DNA of 64,000 nucleotides from Nocardia asteroides (GTDB lineage Bacteria > Actinomycetota > Actinomycetes > Mycobacteriales > Mycobacteriaceae). The first letter of the stretch is position 1. Each line of letters opens with the position of its first letter. The stretch lies in assembly GCF_021183625.1 (NCBI RefSeq), contig NZ_CP089214.1, forward strand, positions 4,898,001 to 4,962,000, read 5' to 3'. The position numbers were made by a program, and so were the translations under genes. Of this stretch, positions 25,412 to 34,345 are shown in pieces. Below the pieces are notes generated by a model that was given only the letters and a program-made list of their open reading frames with translations, was not told the origin of the DNA and ran no database searches.

Positions 25412-26247
25412 CGCAGCCCGATCTTCCCCCGCCCCGCCTCCGGCTCGACCGGCGCGTGCGGGTCGACGGCGGTGGTCCGCGGAATCTCCGCCTCGGGGTC
25501 GGCGAAGGCGGCGTAGGTCTTGTCGCCGAGCAGGGTGTGCAGCAGGTACCCGGTGAGCAGCGCACGAGTCGCCCGCGCGTTCTTCGCCTCGAACTTGCCG
25601 ATGCCGAAGGTGGCGAGCGAGCGCCGCCCCTCGATGAGCCCGTTGTGCGAGGCGCCCTCCAGGGTGCGCAGCACCAGCGGCCCACCCCACGCCTTCGCCA
25701 GCGGCAGCGTGTCGGAGCTCACCGACTTGGCGTCCACCTCGCCGCCGAGCACGAAGGCGGGGATGTCCAGGTCCGGCGCGAGCTCCTCGGCGGCGGGCGC
25801 GGTGGGGGCGGGGAAGAGCGCGACGTACGCGGCCACCCGGCGCTGCGCGGCGGCGATGGCGGCGGCGCCCGCGCCCATGCCGTGCCCGGCGAGCGCGAGC
25901 TTCTCCGGGTGCACGCTGATCGAGCCGTTGCCGAGCCGGACGCCGGTGCAGATGTCGAGCGTGGTCAGCAGGTCGGTGCCGAGCCCGAGGTGCGAGGGGA
26001 TCGGGCCGCGCTCGGTGTCCGGCGCGGCGGCGACGATGCCCCAGGAGGCGAGGTGCTGCAGCAGCTCGCGGTAGTTGCCTGCCTTGGTCAGCCAGGCGTG
26101 CCCGAAGGCGACGGCGGGCAGGTTGGTGCCGCTCTCGGGGGTGAAGACGACGCCGGGCAGCCCGGCCACCGCGAGGTTCCCGCGGAGCACCCGGTGCGGG
26201 CCACGGCTGGTCAGGGTGGTCACGAGTGATTTCACAGACGCCGACAC
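25384..26247 (-). CDS. Alpha/beta hydrolase (dienelactone/chlorophyllase-like) lacking the nucleophile Ser
   Basis: A 287-residue protein with an alpha/beta-hydrolase layout: LPAVAFGHAWLTKAGNYRE (oxyanion strand and loop), a nucleophile elbow LALAGHGMGAG near residue 121, DIPAFVLGGEVD where the acid residue is expected, and GASHNG with the likely catalytic His. The elbow reads G-H-G-M-G, so Gly123 takes the place of the usual Ser in GHSMG. It is therefore probably inactive as a Ser hydrolase or works otherwise. GTG at 26247 is chosen; a GTG four codons further in is possible. It is divergent from glmS with a 36-bp gap. Confidence 0.8.
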   Translation of the reverse strand: MSASVKSLVTTLTSRGPHRVLRGNLAVAGLPGVVFTPESGTNLPAVAFGHAWLTKAGNYRELLQHLASWGIVAAAPDTERGPIPSHLGLGTDLLTTLDICTGVRLGNGSISVHPEKLALAGHGMGAGAAAIAAAQRRVAAYVALFPAPTAPAAEELAPDLDIPAFVLGGEVDAKSVSSDTLPLAKAWGGPLVLRTLEGASHNGLIEGRRSLATFGIGKFEAKNARATRALLTGYLLHTLLGDKTYAAFADPEAEIPRTTAVDPHAPVEPEAGRGKIGLRQISQLVRR

Positions 26248-26269
26248 GACGTGAACGGTAGCCGATAAG

Positions 26270-26275
26270 TACTGT
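26270..26275 (+). promoter_or_regulatory. -10 element for glmS
   Basis: TACTGT fits TANNNT and ends eight bases before the glmS ATG, implying a leaderless or nearly leaderless transcript. It lies in the 36-bp gap between divergent genes. Confidence 0.4.
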
Positions 26276-26283
26276 GGGGAGCC

Positions 26284-28164
26284 ATGTGCGGAATCGTGGG
26301 GTACGTCGGGCATCGGGATGCGCTCGGCGTCGTCGTCGACGCGTTGCGCCGCATGGAATATCGCGGGTACGACTCGGCGGGCGTCGCGATCCTGGACGGC
26401 GCGGGCGCGATCTCGGTGGAGCGCAAGGCCGGCAGGCTCGCCAATCTGGAGGCCGAGCTGGCCGAGGCGGGGGCGAGCCGGTTCGCGGGCACGGCGGGCA
26501 TGGGGCACACCCGCTGGGCGACGCACGGCGCGCCCACCGACCGCAACGCGCACCCGCACCGGGACGGCAGCGGCACGGTCGCGGTGGTGCACAACGGCAT
26601 CATCGAGAACTTCGCGCCGCTCCGGCGTGAGCTGGAGAACTCCGGCGTCGAGTTGAGCAGCGACACCGACACCGAGGTCGCGGTGCACCTGGTCGCCGCG
26701 GCCTACGCCGCCGGCCCCACCGCGGGCGATTTCGTGGCGAGCGCGCTCGCCGTGGTTCGCCGCCTGGAGGGCGCCTTCACGCTGGTGTTCACGCACGCCG
26801 AGCACCCGGGCACGATCATCGCGGCGCGCCGCTCGACCCCGCTGGTGGTCGGCGTCGGCAAGGGCGAGATGTTCCTCGCCTCGGATGTCACCGCGTTCAT
26901 CGAGCACACCAGGGAAGCGGTCGAGCTCGGCCAGGACCAGGCCGTCGTGATCACCGCCGACAGCTACCGGGTCACCGACTTCGACGGCGCCGACGCCGGC
27001 CACCGCACCCGCCCCTTCACCATCGACTGGGATCTGGCGGCTGCCGAGAAGGGCGGCCACGACTACTTCATGCTCAAGGAGATCGAGGAGCAGCCGACGG
27101 CGGTGGCCGACACGCTCATGGGGCACTTCACCCAGGACGAGTCCGGCGGCCGGATCGTGCTGGACGAGCAGCGCCTCGCCGACCAGGAGCTGCGCGACTT
27201 CGACAAGGTCTTCGTCGTCGCCTGCGGCAGCGCCTACCACTCCGGGCTGCTGGCCAAGTACGCCATCGAGCACTGGACCCGGCTGCCGGTCGAGGTCGAG
27301 CTGGCCAGCGAGTTCCGCTACCGCGACCCGGTGCTCGACCGCTCCACCCTGGTCGTCGCCATCTCGCAGTCCGGCGAGACCGCGGACACACTGGAGGCGG
27401 TGCGGCACGCCAAGGAGCAGAAGGCGCGGGTGCTCGCGATCTGCAACACCAACGGCGCGCAGATCCCGCGTGAGTCCGACGCGGTGCTCTACACCAGGGC
27501 CGGGCCGGAGATCGGCGTCGCCTCCACCAAGGCGTTCCTCGCGCAGGTGACGGCGAACTACCTGGTCGGGCTGGCGATCGCGCAGGCGCGCGGCACCAAG
27601 TACCCGGACGAGGTGGCGCGCGAGTTCGCCGAGCTGGAGGCGATGCCGAAGCTGGTCTCCCGGGTGCTGGAGACGGCGCCGCAGGTGCGGGCCATCGCGC
27701 GCGAGCTGGCGCAGGTGCCGACGGTGCTCTTCCTCGGCAGGCACGTCGGGTACCCGGTGGCGCTGGAGGGCGCGCTCAAGCTCAAGGAGCTCGCGTACAT
27801 GCACGCGGAGGGGTTCGCCGCGGGCGAGCTCAAGCACGGCCCGATCGCGCTGATCGAGCAGGGGCTGCCGGTGATCGTGGTCATGCCGTCGCCCAAGGGG
27901 CGCGCGGTGCTGCACTCCAAGCTGCTCAGCAATATCCGGGAGATCCAGGCCCGCGGCGCGCGGACCATCGTGATCGCGGAGGAGGGCGACGACACGGTGC
28001 GGCCGTTCGCCGACGACCTCATCGAGATCCCGACGGCGCCGACGCTGTTCCAGCCGCTGCTCTCCACCGTGCCGCTGCAGATCTTCGCCGCCGAGGTGGC
28101 GCAGGCCCGCGGGTACGACGTGGACAAGCCGCGGAACCTGGCCAAATCGGTGACGGTCGAGTGA
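26284..28164 (+). CDS. glmS: Glutamine-fructose-6-phosphate aminotransferase (isomerizing)
   Basis: A 626-residue GlmS that makes glucosamine-6-phosphate from fructose-6-phosphate and glutamine, the entry to UDP-GlcNAc. Cys2 (MCGIVGYVG) is the N-terminal nucleophile of the glutaminase domain (about 1-225; also GHTRWATHG and NGIIENF). Two SIS sugar-isomerase domains follow (about 300-430 with ACGSAYHSGL and SQSGETADT; about 470-600), and the C-terminus is the conserved DKPRNLAKSVTVE. The start at the ATG is fixed by Cys2. No glmS ribozyme is seen upstream, as expected in Actinobacteria. Confidence 0.98.
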   Translation: MCGIVGYVGHRDALGVVVDALRRMEYRGYDSAGVAILDGAGAISVERKAGRLANLEAELAEAGASRFAGTAGMGHTRWATHGAPTDRNAHPHRDGSGTVAVVHNGIIENFAPLRRELENSGVELSSDTDTEVAVHLVAAAYAAGPTAGDFVASALAVVRRLEGAFTLVFTHAEHPGTIIAARRSTPLVVGVGKGEMFLASDVTAFIEHTREAVELGQDQAVVITADSYRVTDFDGADAGHRTRPFTIDWDLAAAEKGGHDYFMLKEIEEQPTAVADTLMGHFTQDESGGRIVLDEQRLADQELRDFDKVFVVACGSAYHSGLLAKYAIEHWTRLPVEVELASEFRYRDPVLDRSTLVVAISQSGETADTLEAVRHAKEQKARVLAICNTNGAQIPRESDAVLYTRAGPEIGVASTKAFLAQVTANYLVGLAIAQARGTKYPDEVAREFAELEAMPKLVSRVLETAPQVRAIARELAQVPTVLFLGRHVGYPVALEGALKLKELAYMHAEGFAAGELKHGPIALIEQGLPVIVVMPSPKGRAVLHSKLLSNIREIQARGARTIVIAEEGDDTVRPFADDLIEIPTAPTLFQPLLSTVPLQIFAAEVAQARGYDVDKPRNLAKSVTVE

Positions 28165-28166
28165 GC

Positions 28167-28192
28167 CGGGGGCGGGCCCGCGCCCGCCCCCG
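28167..28192. terminator. Hairpin between convergent glmS and cupredoxin genes
   Basis: An 11-bp G/C stem (28167-28177 with 28182-28192; core GGGGGCGGGC / GCCCGCCCCC) and a 4-base loop fill the 28-bp gap between two convergent stops. It can serve both strands. Confidence 0.75.
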
Positions 28193-28603
28193 CTACTCCA
28201 CGACGACGGCGCCGCGCATCTCCGGGTGCAGCGAGCACAGGTAGCGGTAGTTGCCCGGCGTGGTGAAGGTGTAGCTCCAGGAGCCCTTGTTCAGGATCGG
28301 GCTGTTGAGGCCCATCGCCCGGTCGCCGATGCCCTGCACCGAGTGCGCCGCGCTGTCCGCGAATTCCCAGGTGACGGTGGTGCCGACCCCGACCCGCAGC
28401 TCGGCGGGGGAGAAGGCCATGTCGTCCACCCGCACGGTCATCGTGCTCGGCTCGGTGGCCTGCCGTGAGGTCGGTACGCCCGCCGCGGCGGAGGTGCCGC
28501 TCGCCGGGGCGGCCGTGCCGGAATCGTCGGTGCCGCAGGCCGCCGTGCACGCGGCGATGGCGACGGCGGCGATGGCGATGCGGGTGCGGCGGGAAGTGGG
28601 CAT
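28193..28603 (-). CDS. Cupredoxin-domain lipoprotein
   Basis: A 136-residue predicted lipoprotein (TAAC lipobox, Cys23) with one cupredoxin domain. Type-1 copper ligands can be read: His in SAAHSV, Cys and His in YLCSLHPEM, and the Met of the same motif as the axial ligand. It starts at ATG 28603; the upstream extension would spoil the signal peptide. It is probably an envelope electron-transfer or copper-handling protein; no partner oxidase is nearby. Confidence 0.88.
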   Translation of the reverse strand: MPTSRRTRIAIAAVAIAACTAACGTDDSGTAAPASGTSAAAGVPTSRQATEPSTMTVRVDDMAFSPAELRVGVGTTVTWEFADSAAHSVQGIGDRAMGLNSPILNKGSWSYTFTTPGNYRYLCSLHPEMRGAVVVE

Positions 28604-28728
28604 GATCGCCAAGCGTAGTCGGCGACCGGGGGCGGGCTCGCCCGCCGCGCCCCCGCGCCGGCGCGCGGGCACTGTGCGATGCTCGCGCCGGACCGTGCAC
28701 GGGTAGTCGAGGCAGCGCAGGAGGGGTC

Positions 28729-30276
28729 ATGGCGTTCTCCCGTCGGGGGTACTACACCGCGGATCAGGTGCGGGCGGCCGAGGCCGAGCTCTTCACCCGG
28801 GTCGCGGACGGGGTGCCGATGCGGCGCGCGGCGCACGGGCTCGCCACCGTGGTGGCGCGCGAGCTCGCGGAGCGTACCGGCGGGGTGGCGGGGCGCCGGG
28901 TGGCGCTGCTGGTGGGGTCGGGCGACAACGGCGGCGATGCGCTGTGGGCGGGTGCCGCGCTGCGCCGCCGGGGTGTCGCGGTCACCGCGCTGCTGCTGCA
29001 GCCGAAGCGAGCGCACGCCGCCGGGCTGGCCGCGCTGCGCCGGGCCGGTGGCCGGGTGCTGAACGCGGGCTGCGCGGTGCCACCGCACCCGGCGTCGCTC
29101 GCGGCGCTCGACGCCGACCTGGTGCTCGACGGCATCGTCGGCATCTCCGGGCGCGGCTCCCTGCGCCCCGACGCGGCGGCGCTGGTCGCCGCCGTCCGCG
29201 CACCGATCATCGCCGCCGACCTGCCGAGCGGCGTCGACCCGGAGACCGGCGCGGCCGACGGCCCGGCCGTGCGCGCCGCGGTGACCGTCGCCTTCGGCGC
29301 GCGGAAACCGGTGCACGCGCTGGCGGTGCCGTACTGCGGGCGGATCGAGCTGGTCGAGATCGGATTGCGCCTGCCCGAACCGGAGTTCGCCGCGCTCGAG
29401 CCCGCCGAGATCGGCGCGCTGTGGCCGGTGCCAGGCGCGCACGACGACAAGTACAGCCAGGGCGCGACCGGTATCGCCGCGGGCAGTGCCCGCTACCCGG
29501 GCGCGGCGGTGCTCTGCGTCGGCGGCGCGGTGGCCGCGACCTCCGGCCTGGTGCGGTACGCGGGCACCGGCGCCGACGCGGTGCTCGCCCGCTTCCCCGA
29601 GGTCGTCGCCACCGCGGACCCCGCGAGCGCGGGCCGGGTGCAGTCCTGGGTGATCGGCCCCGGCGCGGGCACCGACGCCGCCGCCGCCGAACGACTGCGC
29701 ACCGTGCTCGGCACCGACCTGCCCGTGGTCGTCGACGCCGACGCCCTCACCATCCTGGCCGCCGACCCCGCGCCGCTGCGCGGTCGCGCCGCCCCGACCG
29801 TGCTCACCCCGCACGCGGGCGAGTTCGCCCGGCTCACCGGCCACCCCGTCGGCGCCGACCGGGTCGCCGCGGTCCGCGATCTGGCCCGCGCGTGGAACGT
29901 CACGGTCCTGCTCAAGGGCCGCGCGACGCTCGTCGCCGCCCCCGACGGCAGCGTCCTCGTCAACGAGGCGGGCGGCTCCTGGGCCGCCACCGCGGGCGCG
30001 GGCGACATCCTGGCCGGCGTCATCGGCGCGCTCCTCGCCGCGGGCCACGACCCCGCCTTCGCCGCCGCGGCGGCCGCCCGCGCCCACTCCCTCGCCGCCA
30101 ACCTCGCCGCCGCCCCGCCCGGCATCCCGGCAGCACTGCCGGTCTCCGCACGGACCGCGTTCGCCGCCGCGCCGACGACAACCCCTGCGACCGCGCCCAT
30201 TTCGGCGACCCCGCTCCTCGAACACCTCCGCCCCGCCATCGCGACGCTGCGCGCCACCGCCCCCGCCGACCGGTGA
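28729..30276 (+). CDS. nnr: Bifunctional NAD(P)H-hydrate epimerase / ADP-dependent dehydratase
   Basis: A 515-residue fusion that repairs hydrated NAD(P)H. The N-terminal YjeF_N epimerase domain (about 1-220) shows GSGDNGGDALW and the DLPSGVDPETG motif. The C-terminal kinase-like CARKD dehydratase (about 235-490) shows VIGPGAG, LTPHAGEFARL, VLLKGRATLVA and the catalytic-type WAATAGAGDILAG block. The ATG follows a GGAGGGGTC ribosome site. The TGA overlaps the alr start (GTGA). Order nnr-alr matches M. tuberculosis Rv3433c and downstream genes, with gadB absent here. Confidence 0.95.
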   Translation: MAFSRRGYYTADQVRAAEAELFTRVADGVPMRRAAHGLATVVARELAERTGGVAGRRVALLVGSGDNGGDALWAGAALRRRGVAVTALLLQPKRAHAAGLAALRRAGGRVLNAGCAVPPHPASLAALDADLVLDGIVGISGRGSLRPDAAALVAAVRAPIIAADLPSGVDPETGAADGPAVRAAVTVAFGARKPVHALAVPYCGRIELVEIGLRLPEPEFAALEPAEIGALWPVPGAHDDKYSQGATGIAAGSARYPGAAVLCVGGAVAATSGLVRYAGTGADAVLARFPEVVATADPASAGRVQSWVIGPGAGTDAAAAERLRTVLGTDLPVVVDADALTILAADPAPLRGRAAPTVLTPHAGEFARLTGHPVGADRVAAVRDLARAWNVTVLLKGRATLVAAPDGSVLVNEAGGSWAATAGAGDILAGVIGALLAAGHDPAFAAAAAARAHSLAANLAAAPPGIPAALPVSARTAFAAAPTTTPATAPISATPLLEHLRPAIATLRATAPADR

Positions 30277-31469
30277 CCGGACCCACGCCGGAACAGCCGC
30301 GAGCGCCGGTGCCCCCGATCACAGTGGCAGGATCGGAGACCGTGCATGCGCAAGCGGAGACCGTCGTCGACCTGGGCGCCATCGCGCACAACGTGCGGAT
30401 CCTGCGGGAGCACGCGGGCACCGCGGCGCTGATGGTCGTGGTCAAGGCGGACGGCTACAACCACGGCGCGGTCGAGGTCGGCCGCGCCGCGCTGGCGGCG
30501 GGCGCCCGCGAACTCGGGGTCACCACGGTGGCCGAGGCGGTGGCGCTGCGCGAAGCCGGGATCACCGCGCCGGTGCTCTGCTGGCTCAACGACGCCGATG
30601 CCGACTTCGCCGCCGCCGCCCGCGCCGACGTCGAGCTCGGCATCTCCTCGCTCGCGCACCTGGAGGCGGTGGCCGCGGCCGCCCGCGCCACCGGCTGCGC
30701 CGCGGTGCTGAGCCTCAAGGTGGACACCGGGCTGAACCGCAACGGCATCGCCGCCGCCGGCTACCCCGCCGTGCTGACCGCGCTGCGCGCCCTCGTCGAC
30801 GAGCAGGTGGTGCGGCTGCGCGGCATCTTCTCGCACCTCGCGCACGCCGACGAGCCCGGCCACCCCTTCCTCGACGTGCAGCGCGCCCGCTTCGTCGAGG
30901 CGGTCGCGCTGGCCAAGGAGCACGGCCTGGAACCCGACGTGCTGCACCTCGCCAACTCCGCGGCCACGCTGACCAGGCCCGATCTCGCCTTCGACATGGT
31001 GCGGCCCGGTATCGCGGTGTACGGGCTGAACCCGGTCCCCGAGGCCGGTGACTTCGGGCTGCGCCCGGCCATGACCTTCCGGGCCAGGGTGGCGCTGGTG
31101 AAGGAGGTCGCGGCGGGCGAGGGTGTCTCCTACGGCCACGAATGGATCGCGCCACGGGACACCACGGTTGCGCTGATCCCCGCCGGGTACGCCGATGGTG
31201 TGTTCCGAACGCTCGGCGGCCGCCTCGACGTCTTCGTCGGCGGCGCACGACATTCCGGCGTCGGGCGGGTGTGCATGGATCAGTTCGTCGTCGATCTCGG
31301 CGCGAACGCCGCCGGGGTGCGCCCCGGCGACGAGGCCGTGCTCTTCGGCGCCGGCCCCGGCGTGCCGGGCGCGCAGGAGTGGGCGGAGCTGCTCGGGACC
31401 ATTCACTATGAAGTGGTGTGCGCCCCGCGCGGCCGGGTGCGCCGGACTTTCACACAGGAGGACGGGTGA
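30273..31469 (+). CDS. alr: Alanine racemase
   Basis: A 398-residue PLP enzyme making D-alanine for peptidoglycan. The Schiff-base Lys is K58 in VVKADGYNHG; the second catalytic residue, Tyr, is in EGVSYGHEW; RPGIAVYGL and the C-terminal GRVCMDQFVVDL block are conserved. The GTG at 30273 overlaps the nnr stop and gives a longer-than-usual leader; an in-frame GTG at 30343 would give a more standard N-terminus, so the exact start is uncertain. Confidence 0.96.
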   Translation: MTGPTPEQPRAPVPPITVAGSETVHAQAETVVDLGAIAHNVRILREHAGTAALMVVVKADGYNHGAVEVGRAALAAGARELGVTTVAEAVALREAGITAPVLCWLNDADADFAAAARADVELGISSLAHLEAVAAAARATGCAAVLSLKVDTGLNRNGIAAAGYPAVLTALRALVDEQVVRLRGIFSHLAHADEPGHPFLDVQRARFVEAVALAKEHGLEPDVLHLANSAATLTRPDLAFDMVRPGIAVYGLNPVPEAGDFGLRPAMTFRARVALVKEVAAGEGVSYGHEWIAPRDTTVALIPAGYADGVFRTLGGRLDVFVGGARHSGVGRVCMDQFVVDLGANAAGVRPGDEAVLFGAGPGVPGAQEWAELLGTIHYEVVCAPRGRVRRTFTQEDG

Positions 31470-31537
31470 GCCAGGATCGCGCAGCGGCTTGTTCGTCCGA
31501 CCGGGTGCGGGTGCCCCGCACGGACACAGGAGGACCG

Positions 31538-32602
31538 ATGAAGCGGATCGTGCAGGGTGGCGCGGCGACCGCGGTCGCCGTGAGCGCGCTCGCCGTCGCG
31601 CACGTGCTGCGGCGCATGGGTTCCCGGGTGCTCTGGCCCGCGCGCGCCGACGAGTACCGGGACGAGGACTTCGGCCTGCTCGGCCGCGACCGCGCCGCCG
31701 TGGTGCACGCCACCGACGGCGTCCCGCTCGCGGTCCGCGAGCACGGCCCGGCCGACGCCGCGGTCACCGTCGTCTTCGTGCACGGCTTCTGCAACGACAT
31801 GACCTCCTACCACTTCCAGCGCCGCGACCTCCCCGCGCGCTGGGGCGACCGGGCCCGGCTGGTCTTCTACGACCAGCGCGGCCACGGCGAGTCCGGCGTC
31901 CCGGAGGCGGCGAACTGCACGGTGGCCCAGCTCGCCGACGACCTGGCCGCCGTGGTCGAGGCGCGCGCCCCGCACGGCCCGGTCGTGCTGGTCGGGCACT
32001 CGCTCGGCGGCATGGCGGTGCTGGCCGCCGCGGCCGCGCACCAGGGGCTCTTCCGGCAGCGGGTCGCGGGCGTCGTGCTCATCTGCACCACCGCCGCGGG
32101 GATGACCTCGGGCGGCATCGGCCAGCTGCTGCCGAGCCCCGCGCTGGACGGTTTCCGGCTCGCGGTTCGGTTCGCGCCCGCCCTGGTGCAGGCCGGCCGG
32201 GCCACCGCGCGGCACGTCATCACCCCGCTGCTGCACGTGAGCTCGTTCCACGGCCAGGTGAGCCCGACGGTCTCCCGCTTCACCACCATGATGATCGACC
32301 GCACCCCGGTCGCGACCATCGTCAAGTTCCTGCAGGCCATCGAGGTGCACGACGAGTCGGCGGCGCTGCCCGCGCTGGCCGGGGTGCCCGCGCTGGTGAT
32401 CGGCGCCGGCTACGACCGGGTGATCCCGTTCAAGAACTCCGAGCTGCTCGCCCGCGAGCTCCCGGAGGCCGAGCTGGTCCGGCTGGACGACGGCGCGCAC
32501 ATGCCGCACCTGCAGTTCCCGGACGCCGTCAACGCGGCGCTGGACCGGCTCTTCGCCAGGGCGGTGCCGAGCACGGGCGAGCGACGGGCCGCCGGTGGCT
32601 GA
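31538..32602 (+). CDS. Alpha/beta hydrolase with N-terminal membrane segment
   Basis: A 354-residue hydrolase with all catalytic features: oxyanion HGFCND, elbow GHSLGG (Ser nucleophile), acid residue in GAGYDRVIP and the His in DDGAHMPHLQFP. A short hydrophobic N-terminal stretch (ATAVAVSALAVAHVL) could be an anchor or signal. The ATG at 31538 with an ACAGGAGGA site is preferred; an upstream GTG overlapping the alr stop is the alternative. Its 3' end overlaps tsaE by eight bases, tying it to the tRNA-modification genes. Substrate unknown (lipase/esterase). Confidence 0.9.
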   Translation: MKRIVQGGAATAVAVSALAVAHVLRRMGSRVLWPARADEYRDEDFGLLGRDRAAVVHATDGVPLAVREHGPADAAVTVVFVHGFCNDMTSYHFQRRDLPARWGDRARLVFYDQRGHGESGVPEAANCTVAQLADDLAAVVEARAPHGPVVLVGHSLGGMAVLAAAAAHQGLFRQRVAGVVLICTTAAGMTSGGIGQLLPSPALDGFRLAVRFAPALVQAGRATARHVITPLLHVSSFHGQVSPTVSRFTTMMIDRTPVATIVKFLQAIEVHDESAALPALAGVPALVIGAGYDRVIPFKNSELLARELPEAELVRLDDGAHMPHLQFPDAVNAALDRLFARAVPSTGERRAAGG

Positions 32603-33041
32603 TCCGGTCACCAGGCTGCTGCCGACGGTCGAGGACACCGAGGCGCTCGGCCGGGAACTCGCCGCCGGGCTGCGCGCGGGCGACCTGGTGGTGCTGGACG
32701 GCCCGCTCGGCGCGGGCAAGACCGCGCTCACCCGCGGCATCGCGGCCGGGCTCGACGTGCTCGGCCGGGTGAGCTCGCCCACCTTCGTGATCGCGCGGGC
32801 GCACCGGGCGGGCGGCCGCGGCGTCGGGCTGGTGCACGTGGACGCCTACCGGCTCGCCGGTGACCTGGACGAACTCGACGCGCTCGACCTGGACGCGGAC
32901 CTGGACCGCGCGGTCGTCGTCGTCGAGTGGGGGCGCGGCGTCGTCGAGCACCTGACCGATCGGCACCTGCTGGTCCGGCTGGTCCGGGAGCCGGAATCCG
33001 ATGTGCGAACGGCCAGTTGGGAGTGGGTCCGGGAGCGGTGA
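32595..33041 (+). CDS. tsaE: tRNA t6A biosynthesis ATPase TsaE
   Basis: A 148-residue P-loop ATPase that cycles the TsaB-TsaD complex in threonylcarbamoyl-adenosine (t6A37) formation. Walker A is GPLGAGKTA, followed by LTRGIAAGL, SPTFVIA and HVDAYRL, with the VVVVEWG block near the end. The GTG start overlaps the hydrolase stop. tsaB follows after 48 bp and tsaD after rimI, so three t6A components are clustered as in M. tuberculosis Rv3422c-Rv3419c. Confidence 0.96.
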   Translation: MADPVTRLLPTVEDTEALGRELAAGLRAGDLVVLDGPLGAGKTALTRGIAAGLDVLGRVSSPTFVIARAHRAGGRGVGLVHVDAYRLAGDLDELDALDLDADLDRAVVVVEWGRGVVEHLTDRHLLVRLVREPESDVRTASWEWVRER

Positions 33042-33089
33042 ACCCGCGGCCCTTCGGGGGCGGTACCACCCGGTATCGTTGACCGAATC

Positions 33090-33812
33090 ATGCTTGTACT
33101 CGCCGTCGACACCGCGACCCCCGCCGTCACCGCGGGGCTGGTACACCTCGAGCAGACCGGAGCCGGGCCGATCCCGGATCGGGTGCGCACCGTCGCCTCC
33201 CGGGTGCACGTCGACGCCCGCGCGCACGCCGAGGTGCTGACCCCGCAGATCCTGGAGTGTCTCGCCGAGTCCGGCTGTGCCCGTACCGACATCGACGCCG
33301 TCGTCGCCGGGGTCGGGCCGGGCCCGTTCACCGGGCTCCGCGTCGGCATGGCGACCGCGGCCGCCTTCGGCGACGCGCTCGGCATCCCGGTGTACGGCGT
33401 CTGCAGCCTGGACGCCATCGCCGCCGATGCCGGGCGGGAGCCGCCCGGCGAAATCCCGGCCCTCGGCGCCGATCCCGACGCCGCCGGGCTGCTGGTGGTG
33501 ACCGACGCCAGGCGCCGCGAGGTGTACTGGGCGCGCTACCGCGACGGGCTGCGGGTCGCGGGCCCCGCGGTGGACAAGCCCGCCGACGTCGACCCGGACA
33601 CCGTCGCGGCGATCGCGGGCTCGGCCTCGCACGTCGACCTCTTCGACCTGCCGGTGCTCCCGGTGGAGAGCCCGTCGCCGCGCGGCCTGGTCACCGTCGC
33701 CGCGCCCGCGCTGCTCGCGGGCGCCGCGCCGGAGCCGCTGGTCCCGCTCTACCTGCGCAGGCCGGACGCGGTCGAGCGCAGCTACCGCACCCTCGACCGG
33801 ACGGGAGCGTGA
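33090..33812 (+). CDS. tsaB: tRNA t6A biosynthesis protein TsaB
   Basis: A 240-residue ASKHA-fold partner of TsaD. It starts VLAVDTATPAVTAGL and has VVAGVGPGPFTGLRVGMATA, the family's signature. The 48-bp gap after tsaE holds a TATCGT hexamer that could be an internal promoter. The TGA overlaps the rimI start. Longer readings in other frames here are shadows. Confidence 0.96.
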   Translation: MLVLAVDTATPAVTAGLVHLEQTGAGPIPDRVRTVASRVHVDARAHAEVLTPQILECLAESGCARTDIDAVVAGVGPGPFTGLRVGMATAAAFGDALGIPVYGVCSLDAIAADAGREPPGEIPALGADPDAAGLLVVTDARRREVYWARYRDGLRVAGPAVDKPADVDPDTVAAIAGSASHVDLFDLPVLPVESPSPRGLVTVAAPALLAGAAPEPLVPLYLRRPDAVERSYRTLDRTGA

Positions 33813-34345
33813 TCGTGGCCATCCACATCGAGCCGATGCGGCCCCGCGACATCGAGCGCTGCGTCGAGCTCGAGCAGCTGCTCTTCCCGGAGGACGACCC
33901 GTGGCACGCGGTCGCCTTCCGCTCCGAGCTGGCCGGCTCACACAACCGCTACATCGCGGCCCGTGACTCCGACGGCAGGCTGGTCGGCTACGCCGGGATC
34001 GCGCTGCTCGGCGACGCCGCGTACCCGGAGGCCGAGGTGCACACCATCGGCGTCGACCCGGAGGTGCACCGCGCGGGCATCGGCACGCTGCTGCTGGAGT
34101 GGCTGCTGACCGAGGCGGCCAAGCGCGGCGGCCCGGTGTTCCTGGAGGTGCGCACCGACAACGCCCCCGCCATCGCGCTCTACGCCAAGCACGGCTTCCA
34201 CATCATCGGGCTGCGCAAGAACTACTACCAGCCCAGCGGCGCCGACGCGTACACCATGCGCCGCCCCGAGCTCGGCGACTTCCCCGGCCTGGTGCCGGAG
34301 AGCGGCCCCGGCGCCGCCGTGCGCGGCGACGAGGTGCTCTCGTGA
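33809..34345 (+). CDS. rimI: Ribosomal-protein-alanine N-acetyltransferase
   Basis: A 178-residue GNAT acetyltransferase; RimI acetylates the N-terminus of S18 and possibly other proteins. GNAT motif A is seen as VHTIGVDPEVHRAGIGTLLLEWLL (acetyl-CoA loop HRAGIG), followed by LEVRTDNAPAIALYAKHGF and the ending YYQPSGADAYTM. The GTG start overlaps the tsaB stop and the TGA overlaps tsaD's GTG, so it is embedded in the coupled t6A run. A GTG two codons later is an alternative start. Confidence 0.95.
   Translation: MIVAIHIEPMRPRDIERCVELEQLLFPEDDPWHAVAFRSELAGSHNRYIAARDSDGRLVGYAGIALLGDAAYPEAEVHTIGVDPEVHRAGIGTLLLEWLLTEAAKRGGPVFLEVRTDNAPAIALYAKHGFHIIGLRKNYYQPSGADAYTMRRPELGDFPGLVPESGPGAAVRGDEVLS

Noticed and set aside
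24889..26229. 446-residue reading across the hydrolase and the cassette end
   Set aside because: Runs antisense to the hydrolase and in another frame of the coupled gene; no domain features.
26247..26284. glmS ribozyme or other riboswitch upstream of glmS
   Set aside because: The gap is only 36 bp and the message appears leaderless; that ribozyme class is not expected in Actinobacteria.
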